DNA from: Punctularia strigosozonata HHB-11173 SS5
Taxonomy: Eukaryota; Basidiomycota; Agaricomycetes; Corticiales; Punctulariaceae
Assembly (NCBI RefSeq): GCF_000264995.1
Contig: NW_006767443.1
Location: forward strand, 869,355-933,354
Length of the DNA stretch: 64,000 nucleotides
Direction: 5' to 3'
The notes beneath the pieces were generated by a model. The model saw only the letters and a program-made list of their open reading frames with translations. It had not been told where the DNA came from and searched no databases. Shown piece by piece: positions 23,063 to 35,522 of this stretch; within the stretch, counting starts at the first letter, position 1, and each line of letters starts with the position of its first letter. The position numbers were made by a program, and so were the translations under genes.

Positions 23063-25295
23063 TCAATTCGCCAACCATTCACACTCAACGGCGTCCGATA
23101 AAAAGTATCCTGACCACCTCGGTCGAAGATCCATCGGGTTGACAATTTCACCAATCCACGGTCCCTCGGCAGGCGCGTCGGTAACGGCGATAACCTCGCC
23201 GGGTCCGAAACGTAGCTCGTGAGCCGCAAGTCGAGGATGCATCCCGCGCTCGCGATCGAAGTCCGCAATGACTTGCACTGATGGAGCAATAATCACCACG
23301 AGGTGTCGTACCAAATGAATACCCTGCTTACTGTAATACAGAACACCTTTCGGTCGACAACTGTCTCGTGGTCCCAGGCTGACAAGGATGAGAATTGGCA
23401 CGTCAACAAGACGACCTCCGTGAATCACACATACAACGCACATCTTCTTGGCATGCTGGACGGGAAACAAACCGCTCGCCTCGGGCTTCAGTATACAAGC
23501 CCTCATCCGTTGCACATCGTCTCCAGTCTTTGGCGTTCTGGTTACGAGAAGTGGCGTGTCCGCGGGATATTCAACGTCGTGTCTGTTCTTATACCAAACC
23601 TTCAAGTGTGCTGTAATACGATAGGCGTAAGCAGGCGAAATGGAAAACAGACATAGCAACAGGACGCTGACCGACGAACGGCACCGTGTTCTTATGTAGC
23701 TTGGTCTTCGGAGGCCTGGAGATGACTTAGTATCAGTCACGAGAGCGTCGTGGCAGCGAATGGCCTACTCCGGGTCACGTATCCGAACTGGTTCGCAGGG
23801 AAGCCTCATTTCCCCTACACGGATGTGCCGCTGTCCCCGGAACCACCCATCTGGGCTTTCGTGCGTGACAGCGATGATATCGTCTTTGCGGACTTCCAAC
23901 AGCTGATCCGCTTCGGCCGTCAAGATATCCTGCTGACGGTCCGCACTCGCCCATGAAGGACGTTTTGCTCTAGCTTGAGAGACGTCAGTGATGGGTCTTT
24001 GCGACTGCGACAGACGCAACTTCGCCTCACCATAGAACAATACTCTCTTCTTCGCGTGAGAGCTGAACTGGTCCGACGGTGATCGCGGCCGCGACGCGTC
24101 CTGCGTTACCCTGGGGACATCAGTGAGGATGAAATCAGAGAGTTGATCCGCTATGCGAACGTACTGAGCAGCTGGTGGAATGTTTGCCTCCTCAAGGATG
24201 GCATGCATCGTAGGTCGCAACCGCGGATCCGCCGACCAACAGCTCATCATTATCGATTCCAGACTTTCGTCCATGCCCTTGCGTGTCATCAGGTCTCGAT
24301 CATAGGATGGCGTCTCCGATTTCTGTAGATGTTGCAGGACCCGGTCGTCCGGTAGACCGCTGTACGGAAGTTCGCCCGAAAACACCTCCTGTAGGTCAGG
24401 TCAATCAATGAGCTAGGCCACAGAGGCAGCAGGTGCAACGCACCAAGATTGTCATTCCCCATGACCAGACATCCGCCTTTGCAAGAAGCTCATGCCGCGA
24501 ATTTGACTTCCTCCATCCTGGGAACTTCTCTTCGGTCTTGCTGGGTGCGCAGAGTTCCCATGCTTGCCACCGAAGTGAGCCCTTGACGACGGACGCCGAC
24601 GTGTCCTGATCCTGCAGTTGACCTTTGGCGCAGCCAAAGTCGCAAAGGAGCGCACGAAGCTTGAAGACAGAACCCTTCACGTGTACGTGAGTGACGAGAA
24701 TCTGAAAGGTACATCAGGCTTCAGATCCGATTGAAAGAACGGGGAGAGAAGCGTACGTTGGTCGCTTTGACATCCAGATGTGCTATATCGTTCCGATGAA
24801 GGTATGCAAGGCCTAACGCAGCATCGAAAACCTGAGCAGGTTCAGTCAAGACGTATTACAAGAAACGAGTGTCCGTACCAAGCTCCTCCTTGTCTTTGGA
24901 CTGAGGTTGACATGTGTCCTGCAGCAGTCTTGTAGGGTACCCTCAGGCACCCACGGCGATACTATTTCTATCGGGCCGTCGCGAGCCTGCTCGTCCTCCA
25001 GATATCCAAATAACGGCAGGATATTGGGATGAACCGCCTTAAACCAAGTTTCCAGCTCCCGTTTGTGACGCTGCAGATTACGATGCTTCTCAACACCACG
25101 AACGGCACGACGATGTCCGATCTTGAACTCACCGCAGCTTCGTAGGTACTCGACTTCTTGATCGCCACCGGAATGACTCCGGAGTGTCCGTATTTGACTT
25201 TTCCGAACGAACCACTTCCGATCACGATGTCGGTCTGCGCACACTGTTAGCTAGCAAGCTTCCAGTAACGATCAGATACGAACCTTGCGGAGCAT
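23063..25295 (-). CDS. A2: protein kinase with SH3, SH3-like and SH3 domains
   Basis: The glycine loop VIGSGSFGKVKYGH, PVAIKK, the N-lobe helix RELETWFKAVHPNILPLFGY, the hinge VSPWVPEGTL, HLDVKATN (catalytic Asp), CDFGCAK, LRWQAWE and DVWSWGMTILV are all present. Every motif needed for a TKL-like Ser/Thr or Tyr kinase is therefore there. The tail has SH3-1 (RKDDIIAVTHESPDGWFRGQ), the joining motif PPKTKLHKNTVPFV, a middle domain ending ASGLFPVQHAKKM, and the last SH3 (FGPGEVIAVTDAPAEGPW). About ten exons are needed. The start is tentative: a four-codon exon from 25295 (MLRK) joins in phase to the GSGSFG exon. No break was found. Confidence 0.75.
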
Positions 25296-26204
25296 ACTCG
25301 CGCGGTCGAGTGTAGACTCGGTTCTTTCGTATTAATATAGCGACTCGGCGGCGAAACGGGGTGACGAAAGGGGTGTTTAGACAGAGCTTCACGGCGATGT
25401 GTTCGTTAGGATTCGACTGGGTAGGGTACGTATTTCTATCCATCTCTGCGCTAGGCATCCTTTTGCAGCAAGCGACGACAGCATTTCCGTAAAGAGTACA
25501 AGCAACATCGTGGGGATGTTGATGTGCCGAATCCTCGCGGACCGCAATTGTTGCTCCGTATGTGGCATTGACAACGCCCGTCAAGATCTATAGCCAAGGA
25601 AGACGAAAGGCGATGTAGGCCTCAAGGCAAGCTCGATGCCAGCGTCGCGACAAGGAGACGCAAGTAGTGCGCGTGCTGGCTGCCGGTCTTGGTCGCCCGA
25701 TGTCATCTCGTCCGATCCGGTCCGATGCGAGGGATCGATGCCAGTGCCACCGTCGCTCATTATTGAACGTTATACAAGCAACGATCTGCAACGATACACG
25801 ATACTTTCAACGCTTTGTTCGCAACGCATAACACCGGCCTTCTCGAGAGCACTGACGACGCTTGCTTCAAGTTTGCCGAGTCCCACGCTCACGCACCCCT
25901 GCTGCTTTGCCCTCGTGTCGTCTACGCATCGAGTGCTTGTCGCCGCCTGTTTGGGCTGTCCATGCTGTTTTTTGCCGACACACGATGCAGGACACTCGCG
26001 GCAGATCCGGGCTACGAACATCAACGTGCCCACGGGTATTGTTTGAACTTGTTACGGAAATGCTGTCGCTCACTGCAACGCATGCGCCTCTCGTTGCCAC
26101 GTTGTGATACTGTGACATAACTCGCGAGAAGGTTCTGAATTCACAGTCGTTGAGAACAGGACGTACTACAATCCGTTCCCTGCTGCTGATCGCCACGTCT
26201 GCCC
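25296..26204. other. Divergent spacer between A2 and A3
   Basis: No gene is recognised. A-family motifs occur for both neighbours: GGAAATGCTGTC on the minus strand at 25477-25488 and GGAAATGCTGTCGC on the plus strand at 26056-26069. The open frames across 25600-26100 have no consistent domain signal. Confidence 0.5.
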
Positions 26205-26660
26205 ATGGAACCCGATCCATTTGATGTCACCAAGAATGTCAAAGTTCGCTTGGTGGACGATGTACGGATCTCCCTCGGAACTGGGTCGTAGGGACACGTT
26301 ATCTACGGACACCATACCAGCACCACTGGCAATAAAGTCCTCCCGGTGGCTATCAAACAATCGAGGATGAATAATATTAAGCTGAGTTCGGAGGTTCCCT
26401 TATGTTGTGTGCTCGTGCTGAGAACATTCCCTCGTGTGCAGCGTTTTGAGAGAGAGGTGAAGGCCTGGAAAACTCTGATCCACCGGAATATTCTCCCGTT
26501 ATGCGTATATATGAAGCACGGGCGCGACTTGCCACTCGACCCGGTATCTCCATATGTGCCCGAGGGTACGCTGAAGGAATGCTACACGACACATAATCTC
26601 AGTGCCGAGGCCAAGAGAAGCTTGGTAGAAATGCTCGTTGCCTACCAGTTCTCGAAATGA
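26205..26660 (+). pseudogene. A3: truncated A-family kinase
   Basis: Starts MEPDPFDVTKNVKVRLVDD like A4, then SLGTGS, a TAG at 26289-26291 inside the glycine loop, and VIYGHHTSTTGNKVLPVAIK. A second exon gives RFEREVKAWKTLIHRNILPL to LVEMLVAYQFSK, ending at the usual intron. No HLD, DFG, C-lobe or SH3 sequence follows before B2. This is a decayed 5' fragment. Confidence 0.8.
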
Positions 26661-27003
26661 ACAGCGACAACGCTCAGGACTGGGAGAGCTACGTTGGACG
26701 TGGCATGGATCCTTGTACGGAGTATGCTGACACTCTTACTCCTGACGTTCGGGATTCGTAAACATAAGCTTAATATTTGTGGACGAGAACTCGCTTGCGC
26801 ATATGCAACGAATTCCATCCATTCGAGGGATACCCTGTAAAGACGCGACGGTTCGATTTGTCATAGGGTGAATCGATTGATGCATGTGAATAGTATATAA
26901 AATGTCCTAATCATCCTAGGAGCCCATCCGAGTCCATGGTATCCAACAGTGAAATCCCCAAGTACGCACAGCACGAAAGCAAGACGTTGAATAACGGTAT
27001 AGG

Positions 27004-28424
27004 TTATGGCGTAGATGATGTGTCTGCCGCAGCGCCGCTGTTTCGCGCGACGGAACCTGGCTCTGTCGACGTAGACACACCACTTGCAGTCGCGGGCAAT
27101 GGCTTGCGTTCCGTGTATACAGGAGGGCCGCGGGTTGGTACAGGGATGGGAGGAGTGCGAGTGACGATGAAGATGATGCGTCGTTTCCAGTGGCCCACAG
27201 CACGATATAGGCCAATGATCGGATGTTCCTTGTAAGCGACCACTCGGGAGCGGAGCTTCCAGGACCCTGTCGATTCCACGATCTCGGCCAGTCGTGTCAT
27301 CACCTGGTTCATGTTCGGCCGTTCTATAGGATCCCGCGATGTCATCTCGTCCATGAGAGGCTCTAGGAACTCAAAACCGTGCAATTTCTATGAAGCGGAT
27401 CAGAAACCTCCATTGCAGACAAGTGCAGAACAGAGGGCGGCTTTCACCTTGATGATATATTGTTTCACCCAGTTCCCGAGATAGTACACGTCCACGGGGA
27501 AAGGATCGTACTCGCCGTTGGGGTTGGACTGGAATTCAGGGACGCTCTTGTCCCCACCCTCGACTGGTATTGCTTTTGCCCCATGGGGCGGATACAACTG
27601 TGAAAGGCCGAAGTCGATGAGATAATAACTTGATGGACGCTGGGTCCTTGTATACGACAGAGCATTTCCTCTCCAGTCTCGCGATCTGTTGGGTTCAGCC
27701 GGATGGAACGACTTCGGGTACATGTTCCTAGGATCCAACATGATGTTGTTGCCGGTGCAATCCCTGAGGCGAGTCTATCAATCGCAGAGTTAACCACGCG
27801 AGGCATTGGACGTACCGATGAGCAATCCGATAAGCATGCATGAGTTGAAGCCCCTGATAAGCTCGGTGTCAGACCATGTAGATGATCAGTTGAAGCAACT
27901 CAACATGCCTCGAAAATCTGTTGAATACAGCTCACAACCTCTCCTATGGTATCCCAGCGTGGATTATCGTACTTGCGTAGGAGGGGCATGACTATGATCC
28001 GTGCGGTATTTCCGTCAGGCAGGGGCAGTATCTCATAGATTGGAACGCAGTGATTTCGTGCGTCGGACGCCAGAGGCTCGCTACCAAGCTTGATGATGAC
28101 ATCTTCTACCTGCGGATTGTCGTCGGGATAAATGAGTTTGAGTGCAACGGTAGTTCCATCAGCGACACGAGTAGCGTCCGCCACGCGAGTATCCTAGTGA
28201 CAAGCTTCAACAAATGTATAATCGCGACGGTTTCGAATCCTCACTAAAAACGGGTATGAATCCTCCTGTTCGTACCAAGTCACGTTGCTCTTGTCCCTCC
28301 ATGAAGGTACCCAGCCCGGACGGTAACGATCCCGAAGTTTGTAGCCAAGATTGTTCAGCCATTCGTAGTGATCACGCCAGAATATCTCTCCGGAGTACAG
28401 GTCACCAGCTTTCGCGTTGGGCAT
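27004..28424 (-). CDS. B2: B-family kinase-like protein
   Basis: The most diverged B copy that is still complete. It starts MPNAKAGDLYSGEIFW, with YKLRDRYRPGWVPSWRDK, then TVALKLIYPDDNP (ATP lysine), IVMPLLRKYDNPRWD, AHR/DCTGNNIMLDPRN, YYLIDFGLSQLYPP, GGDKSVPEF and DPFPVDVYYLGNWVKQY. The tail runs GHWKRRIIFIVTRTPPIPVP to a Ser/Ala-rich end. The upstream frame could start at 28484, but 28424 aligns with the other B starts. It is divergent from C2 and shares an A-B-C unit with A4. No stop or frame break was found. Confidence 0.78.
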
Positions 28425-29132
28425 CGAAGAGAATTGTGCCGCGAAGTCGTAAAACTTGAACCGCAAATGCAGTGAATCGAGCACGTTATTGATTACGTAA
28501 AGCTTCCCCGCTCGGAAGCAATTTGAACAGTCATCAGATCTTCAGAGCGAAAGCGTCAAAACGGAAGCAAATCTGCGCTTTCAAGCCACGTTTGGATCGA
28601 ATTGAATCCGGGGTTAAGTAGAATTCACCAACCGAACAAACGTTAGCCCAGATATATATGCTTTATATTGTTGTTCATACGGCGTGTTTATCTGCGAGGT
28701 GGCTGCCAAGCTAAGAGTATATGAGAGGTGAACCACAGGCGGTGGAGTGTGCCGGCCTCTGATTCTCCTGGCGCTCATAATTTGCTTCGCGAGATCCATT
28801 CATAGCATCAAGGATGTTCTAGGGATATTCAAGATACGTGTATGTAACCGACAGTGTACGATGCTCATCGTCGAAGGGGACGGCACTGACCACACGGTCC
28901 GATGAGGAGACCCACGCACAGGATGTCCATTGTGAGGCGAAAGTGGCTTAACCTTCCATGTGCCTATCGGACAGCAAAGCACGACTTTGCATCGTCGCTC
29001 AACATTGCTGAACCCTCTCTTCTATATACTCTGAGTACGGATCCCGCTCAAACTGTCTCTGCCTCATCGCTTTCTCAGTGGGCGTGCTGACGACGACGTG
29101 ATCTCCCGTCCATTCGATCCGGGCCTACTGAT
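28425..29132. promoter_or_regulatory. Divergent B2/C2 promoter
   Basis: At 708 bp this is the longest of the five B-C spacers. B-type motifs GGAAGCAA lie at 28514 and 28563 (plus strand). C-type GGACAGCA is at 28969-28976 and CAACATTG at 29000-29007, about 130 bp before C2. Confidence 0.5.
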
Positions 29133-29781
29133 ATGAGCGACTTGCCGACCCCCTCTACCCTTACTACCGAACGGGATGTAATTCTCGACGTATACGCAGA
29201 GCAGATGAAGGCCTTCACGGAGAAGCTTCCCAAGTACATTCAAGGAATATATGTTCAAGCTGATGAGACGTCGAAAATCTGCAAGCTTCTGCTCGACCAA
29301 GAAAAGCCCCTCTACGAGAAGCACCTCCAGGCATGGCAAGGGGTTCAAATCTCGAGAGGGTTAAGGACGGTGGGAAGCCTGCGATCCACAAGCAAAACCG
29401 GAAACTGATACCTCGTCAGTGTTGGCTGCGGCATGTAAGCCCCCCGTGTTCGATCCTGATGAATTGCCAGGTATGGCATGTGGTGTATGTTGCTCTGCGA
29501 TATACCTAAGTATGCCACGCAGGCCGTACCGATGACGATCTGAACTCGCTTTGGGAACGTAATGGTTTGTCAGTCATACTTATCTCTGTCTTCTTGGACC
29601 CTTGACTTGATTTTCAGGGACACCAACACCCAATCGAGCAACGTTCCCCGAGGAAGAGATCCAGCAACCATTATCCGCTCTTGACACCTCTGATGACAGA
29701 CCACAATCACCGACTCTCATCAGTGCACTAGCAGCCGCATTTCAATGGGTAGCTGTAGGAGAAGATGGGGCTCAGGAATGA
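29133..29781 (+). CDS. C2: short, diverged C-family protein
   Basis: The first exon (MSDLPTPST) contains RDVILDVYAEQMKAF and LLLDQEKPLYEKHLQAW, the C-family signature. Middle exons present in C1, C3, C4 and C5 (the FWKKPI and TAS segments) are missing. The remaining part can be read as GRTDDDLNSLWERNG, an intron, then TPTPNRATFPEEEIQQ and an end at 29781. The product would be much shorter than other C proteins. It may be a reduced functional form or a decaying copy. Function unknown. Confidence 0.55.
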
Positions 29782-30387
29782 GATGTGCGACGCATACGAG
29801 CGGAGCTTCGCGTGGAATTCGGTACCGGTCATCGAACATTAGAGACAGCCTCGGGATCGCCCGGGCCGGCGCCATACCGGCGCGCGCAAATTTCCACGCG
29901 CGTGCTGACACCAGTGGCGATATCTCTTCGTGTCTCATTGCGTCTCTCCACTATGAGCAAGTTTCGTCGGATTACTTTGATGAATGATGAAAAATAGATC
30001 AACCATGCCAGAGGAAGTTAGATGCTCCCATTGCCCGGTCAGAAGACGTTCGCACGCATGAGACCGCCGCGCTGAAACCGACCGCGTGCGTCTTCGAAAA
30101 CCCGCCCGCGCTCTCGAAGATACACCCGCTCCCGCCCTTCGAAGGTGACCCTACCCATTCCCCCGCAGACGCGCCCACCTCGGCAAATGGACTGCCCACT
30201 CTTACTTTTCAAATGTGTCCTCCCTAATATTATCCGTTGCCGATTCCCACGTACACGCAACCAGCCTAACTCCCTTCGCTGTCTTGGTGCGCCCCTAGTC
30301 GTCCGTATGGGTACATACCGACACTCAATACGATAATGCAACAATCTGAGCAAGATCACATAGATTCATGTATTTCGGCCTCATAGG

Positions 30388-30400
30388 GTAATGCTGTCGC
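30388..30400 (+). promoter_or_regulatory. A-family upstream motif (A4)
   Basis: GTAATGCTGTCGC lies about 170 bp before the A4 start codon and shares the ATGCTGTC core with the other A copies. Confidence 0.45.
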
Positions 30401-30561
30401 AAGTACAATGCACCTGCAACGTGGTTACCAGGTTCTCATGCTTCATCAGCGATCGGGGACTGCATTGTCATGTTTAACGCCCTGTAGGCGGGCGTTGAAA
30501 TACCGGATGTTGCGAGCAACCTCACGTCCAGACTCCACAGATCTGACACATACTCGTTTCA

Positions 30562-32802
30562 ATGAGACAGCCCGATCTATGGGATATCACCAAGAATGTC
30601 AAACTTCGGGAGGTCCATGACGAGCAAATTTCCCTCGGTTCTGGTTCGTACGGAGAAGTTAAGTATGGACATTATATCGGCAACAAAGTTATCCCGATGG
30701 CCATCAAGCAAGCGAGGGTAAACGACACCGAGGTGAGTCCCGAATTCACCACGTTTTCTGTCCATGGTAACAACGTACTTCGGTCGCAGCGTTTTGAGAG
30801 GGAAGTTAAAACCTGGGCGAAGATGATCCACCCCAACATCCTGCCGTTTTGCGGATATCTGAAGCCTAGGACTGATCGACCACTTGAACCTGTGTCTCCG
30901 TATGTACCTGAGGGTACACTCCAAGAATGCTGCAGGACGCACGATCTCAGTTCCGACACAAAGAGGAGCTTGGTAAGAAATTCCATGATCTGGATAACTC
31001 GGGATGAACAGTAGCGGTTTTAGATATTCGATGCCGCACTTGGTCTTGCATACCTTCATAAGAAAACCTTAGTTCACCTCGACGTCAAGGCTTCTAACGT
31101 GCGTGACTCGTACGCCCCTTCTTCTTCTTTGTACGCTACTTAGGTTTTCGCAGATTCTCGTCACTCACGTGAACACGGGAGGGTCTTCGTTCAAGCTCCG
31201 CGGGCTCCTCTGCGACTTTGGATACGCTAAAGATTTTATCCTGAAGAACTACAACAGCTCATCCATCGGTAGAGGCTCGTTACCCTGGCAGGCATGGGAA
31301 ATCGTTGCACCGAGCGCAGTCTCTCAGAAGCTGAAGTGTAAGGACTGGGAGAAGTCTCAATTCCGTTCGCAGCAGCTACCCAAAGCGGACGTGTGGTCAT
31401 GGGGTATGACAGTCCTGGTACGGCGATGCGCGTGTTCTTTATAGTAACATGATGATGAAATCACGGAGCGCAGGAAGTATACACGGGCAAGCAACCGTAT
31501 CACAACGTACCAGAAGATGAGGTCGTCGACAATCTCAGAAGGGGCAAGACGCCATCATTCAAAGTCGCCGAGCTTACCGCCAAGGGGATGGACTCGGTGC
31601 TCATGCGCCTGATGCGGGAATCCTGGGAGCTCAATCCCGTGGCCCGGAAATCGATGCAAGCCATCCTTGATGAGGCGAAGGTCCCGTCTCCCGCCTCGTG
31701 AGCCTGTCCATATCTCTCCTAACGTACATCCTTCTGACCGTGGCTCAGGGTGGAGCAGGATACGTCCGAGCCCCGAACTCCCTCGGATCAGCTTGATAGC
31801 AGAGGGAACCGGATATTGTTTTATGGTAAAACACTTTCACGTGTGAACGCGGCTCCCCTCTGACACCTCCCCAGCTCGCGCAAAGGTCCCCGCGTGGGCT
31901 AGCACAGACAGGCTTCGATTGATTGAAGCACACGAACCGGACGAGCTGTTGAAATTGAAGCAAGACGATCTGATTGCTGTAACACACGAGTCCCCCGATG
32001 GCTGGTTCCGCGGACAGCGTTTCAAATTTGTGAAATGGAAGTATCTCTGTCCGCCTGAGGGCCTCCGAGAGCCAAAGTAAAGGCCTGCTCATACTTTCTC
32101 ATTTATACGCTGATATCGAGTGTTCTCAGGCCGCCCAAAACCAAGTTGCACAAGGAGCCATTCCCGTTCGTCGGTAGGTATTTCTTCTGTATCTTCATAT
32201 ATAGCCAACTGATGAGCTGTATGCTCAAATCTAGCTCACCTGAACGGCTGGTACAAGGACCGTACAGGAAAGATTCATCGCGAAGGAACCACGGCCGTGA
32301 TGATTGGTGGCCCTGCTCGTAACCCGAAAGACCCAATTGATCGAGACAAGATGCCGGGTTCAGTACTTGAGCCTGCAGAAAGCGGCCTCTTCCCCGTCCA
32401 CCACGCGAAAAGGATGTACGTGCTCGTCGTTTTGGCTGATTTCGTCGAGGTCAACCGTACTGACGTACTGTTTCGTCTGCCTCGTCAGTCTTGGGCCGAG
32501 GGCGATCGATTTGCCGGCCGGGGTCCTGTACTATAGTACGTGGAGGTCTTCGCCATTTACGAGACGTTTGGACTAACTCCGCACGACTAGTGACTGTATG
32601 GTGCGATTTCGATGGTCGGAACATGCTTTCGCACGATGCGAAGGTGAATCTGTGGTTCGAGACCAACGACGTGATCGCGGTCACCGATGCGCCTCCGGAG
32701 GCCCCATGGGAAGGCGAGGTCGTGACCCCAAAGACTTCTCGTACGCGACTGTCAGGCACGTTTTTGCCTCAAGCGGTAGAGGTGGAGTATCTAGCAAGCT
32801 GA
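30562..32802 (+). CDS. A4: protein kinase with SH3, SH3-like and SH3 domains (best intact copy)
   Basis: The reference copy of family A. MRQPDLWDITKNVKLREV leads into LGSGSYGEVKYGHYIGN and PMAIK. Then come RFEREVKTWAKMIHPNILPF, VSPYVPEGTLQE, HLDVKASN, LLCDFGYAKDF, LPWQAWE and DVWSWGMTVLV, with EVYTGKQPYHNVPEDEVVD as C-lobe. After the kinase come SH3-1 (KLKQDDLIAVTHESPDGWFR), the hinge PPKTKLHKEPFPFV, a middle domain (HLNGWYKDR to SGLFPVHHAKRM), and a final SH3 (FETNDVIAVTDAPPEAPWEG). Roughly ten small exons join by GT-AG introns at positions shared with A1, A2, A7 and A8. A kinase joined to C-terminal SH3 domains suggests a scaffolded signalling enzyme; ligands are unknown. Confidence 0.82.
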
Positions 32803-33528
32803 GCGCTGAGCACTCAGACGTCACGCGTACACTGTCGATATTTCCTCTTAAGGAGAAGCGATGTAGCGTAGAATCTGGTAGATTTCAGTACATCTTTCCT
32901 ATGTAGCATAACAGCAATTGCTGCGAATAACGAGTCGTCATCAACCATGATCGAACATACCACGACTCAAGAAATGACTAGATCCAACGAAGGGTATTTG
33001 GCGACTACCTCCAAGTGGTGCTATCCGAGGACAACATATAACTGAGGAACAAAAGCGTAAACGAAGAAAGAGGTGGTAAAATCGATGATATCGACTGAGT
33101 GGTATCCGGCCGCACGCGTACGCACGCCGTCGGCCCCCTTTCGCTCCCAGCCGGATTCGGTGGAAGTAGAATGTTTGGCGAACCGATGGCCCGGGTGCAA
33201 TGCTTGAAACTTAGGATCTTCATGACCAATAATGTAGCGTAGGGTTGTGATATGTAACATACAGTATATACATATTGCTCATTACTATCCAGCCGACACC
33301 GCCGGCATCAGATCTTAGCACCGAGTTCACTGACAACGTGGAGCAGCGAACAGCGACGAGCCGCAGCTCCACGTCAGGTGTTCTGCGATGGAGCCCTCTT
33401 GCGCGATGCTGACCCAGGACATAATGATTTCCAGACGATGGTATCCGACAACAGTATGCCGGTGAGGAACACAGCATGCGACGAAGCAAGAAAGCACAGA
33501 AAGCAGGTGGTTGAATCAACAATCTCGG
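32803..33528. other. Convergent 3' spacer A4/B3
   Basis: No gene seen. The B3-proximal part (about 33280-33500) resembles the sequence downstream of B4 (37940-38190) and B6 (43430-43720), so the duplicated block includes the B 3' UTR. Confidence 0.5.
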
Positions 33529-34959
33529 CTATGTGGTAACAGGCGGATGCGCACTGGCCTCCGTCTCGGAGGCAGGTTCTGCTGGCACAGATGATTTCCT
33601 CGTGCTTGACGAGCCCTCTGGCGGTGCTCTACGTTGCATATATGTAGGAGGACCAGGCGCCGGGGTAGGGATGGCCGGGGTGCGCATAACAATGAAGATC
33701 ACACGCCGTTTCCAGTGTCCTATAGCGCGATACAAGCCCATGATTGAATGTTCGTCGCGAGCCGCAACCCGTGAGCGCAGTCTCCATGAACCGGTGGATT
33801 TCACGATTTTATCAAGCCGATCCATGACATCGTCCATCGTCGGTCGTTTGCTCGGGTCGACAACCATCATATCGTTCATAAGGTCTGATAGGAAGTCGAA
33901 ACCATGGTATTTCTGCGTTTCGTATCAGTAGCACGAATCATCAAAGCAACGAAGGAGCTGATGCTAACCTCAATGATGTACTTCCGGACCCAGTTGCCGA
34001 GGTAGTATACGTCCACAGGGAAAGGATCGTATATCGCATCATAATCGGTGGTAAACTCAGGAACGGATCGGTCTCCGCCCATGGTAGGGATGGCGGTCCG
34101 GGGCCCTTCAGGAGGGAAGAGCATCGACAAGCCGAAATCTATGAGGTAGTACCGTGATGGACGCTGGGTTCGAGTATAGTAATGAGCAGCTCCTTTCAGG
34201 TCTTTAGCTTTCGAGGGCTTCGCCGGATGGAATCCATCGGGATACATATCCCTGGGATCGAGCATGATATTGTTGGCGGTGCAATCTCTGTAGGGATGTA
34301 TTCGTCATATCTTTCGACGAGTGGCGATGTTCTAACTCACCGGTGAGCAATGCGGTGGGTGTGCATGAAATGCAATCCCTAATGACGATAGGTTCATTAT
34401 GAACTGATGGAATGAACGGAGAATAGCCAACATGCCTCGAAAATCTGTTGAATGCAGCTTACTACTTCACCAATGGTGTCAAACTCGGGGTTCGCATATT
34501 TGCGAAGCAACGGCATGACTATGAGCCGGTGATTCTCGCCGGGAACATCCAGAATTTCGTATATCGGAACGCAGTGATTATGAGGATCAGAGTTGAGTAG
34601 GTCACTACCGAGCTTGATGATAACAGGTTCTTCATACGAATTCACGTCGGGATATATACGCTTCAGAGCAACAGGGGTTCCATCGGCAACACGGATGGCG
34701 TCTGCGGCGCGAGTATCCTGCAGTTCTATGTCGGTACTCATGGGGTGGCGTAGGGCTGTCTGCTAACCAGGATTGGGTATGAGTCCTCCTGGTCATGATA
34801 GTACACGTCGCTCTTGTCCCTCCATGAAGGCACCCAATCGGGCTTGTAGCGATCTCGAAGCTTATACCCGCAGCTGTGCAACCATTCGTATTTATCGCGC
34901 CAGTAGGTCTCTCCAGGGAACAGGTCGCCGGCCTCGACATTGACTGTTCCACCATCCAT
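33529..34959 (-). CDS. B3: B-family kinase-like protein
   Basis: Starts MDGGTVNVEAGDLFPGETYW, followed by GYKLRDRYKPDWVPSWRDK. The next exon has ADAIRVADGTPVALKRIYPD. AHR/DCTANNIMLDPRDMYPDG, YYLIDFGLSMLFPPEG, GGDRSVPEF and DPFPVDVYYLGNWVRKY follow. The tail is RRVIFIVMRTPAIPTPAPGP to HPPVTT. Five exons join without a break. Compared with B4 it is the closer paralogue (shared SMLFPPEGP and TMGGDRSVPEF). Divergent from C3. Confidence 0.8.
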
Positions 34960-35522
34960 AGGGGAGAAAGCAGGGAACGCAAAGGTAAGGGAACACGAAA
35001 AGGCATGTTGAACAGCCCGGACGTCTGCACGTGGCTCGTCGTGGGATATTACCGTGTCAGTGCGGAAGCAAACTCGCGTGGCTAAACAGTGTGACTTGGA
35101 TCTTGTCACGACTGTAACCGATGTTCCAATTTAACCGCCCGTTCACGTACGACACTTATACATGTTCAACCACCATGGTCAAGTATCTGATTTGTTGAAT
35201 TGTTCAGTGATCTGCTTTGGCGTAGTCAATGTCCGGTGCTGATGACTCGGTTCACATGCGCGAGGACTCGAGACAGACTTTCACGCCAAAGGGAAAAGGT
35301 AAATGAGCGACGTTGGCGTGAAACATCACATAGTTCGAAGGACAGCATAACCTGCTCCGTGACCTTTCCGCGCTGGAACATTGTTTGACACTTACACACC
35401 TAACCTTATGATAGTCAAGCAACCCATCTTTGGATTGCTCAGTATGACCCTCATTACTGCTCGTGAGAGCACCCTCGCGGCGTCACTGGGTCGTCTTCAT
35501 CCTTATCATAAGCAACATCCCC
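34960..35522. promoter_or_regulatory. Divergent B3/C3 promoter
   Basis: 563 bp. B-type motif TGCGGAAGCAAACTCGCGTG at about 35061-35080; C-type GGACAGCAT at 35340-35348 and GAACATTGTTTG at 35376-35387. Confidence 0.55.

Noticed and set aside
25590-26110. Possible gene in the A2/A3 spacer
   Set aside because: Several overlapping short frames, none with domain or codon signal; only the A-type motifs are repeated elsewhere.
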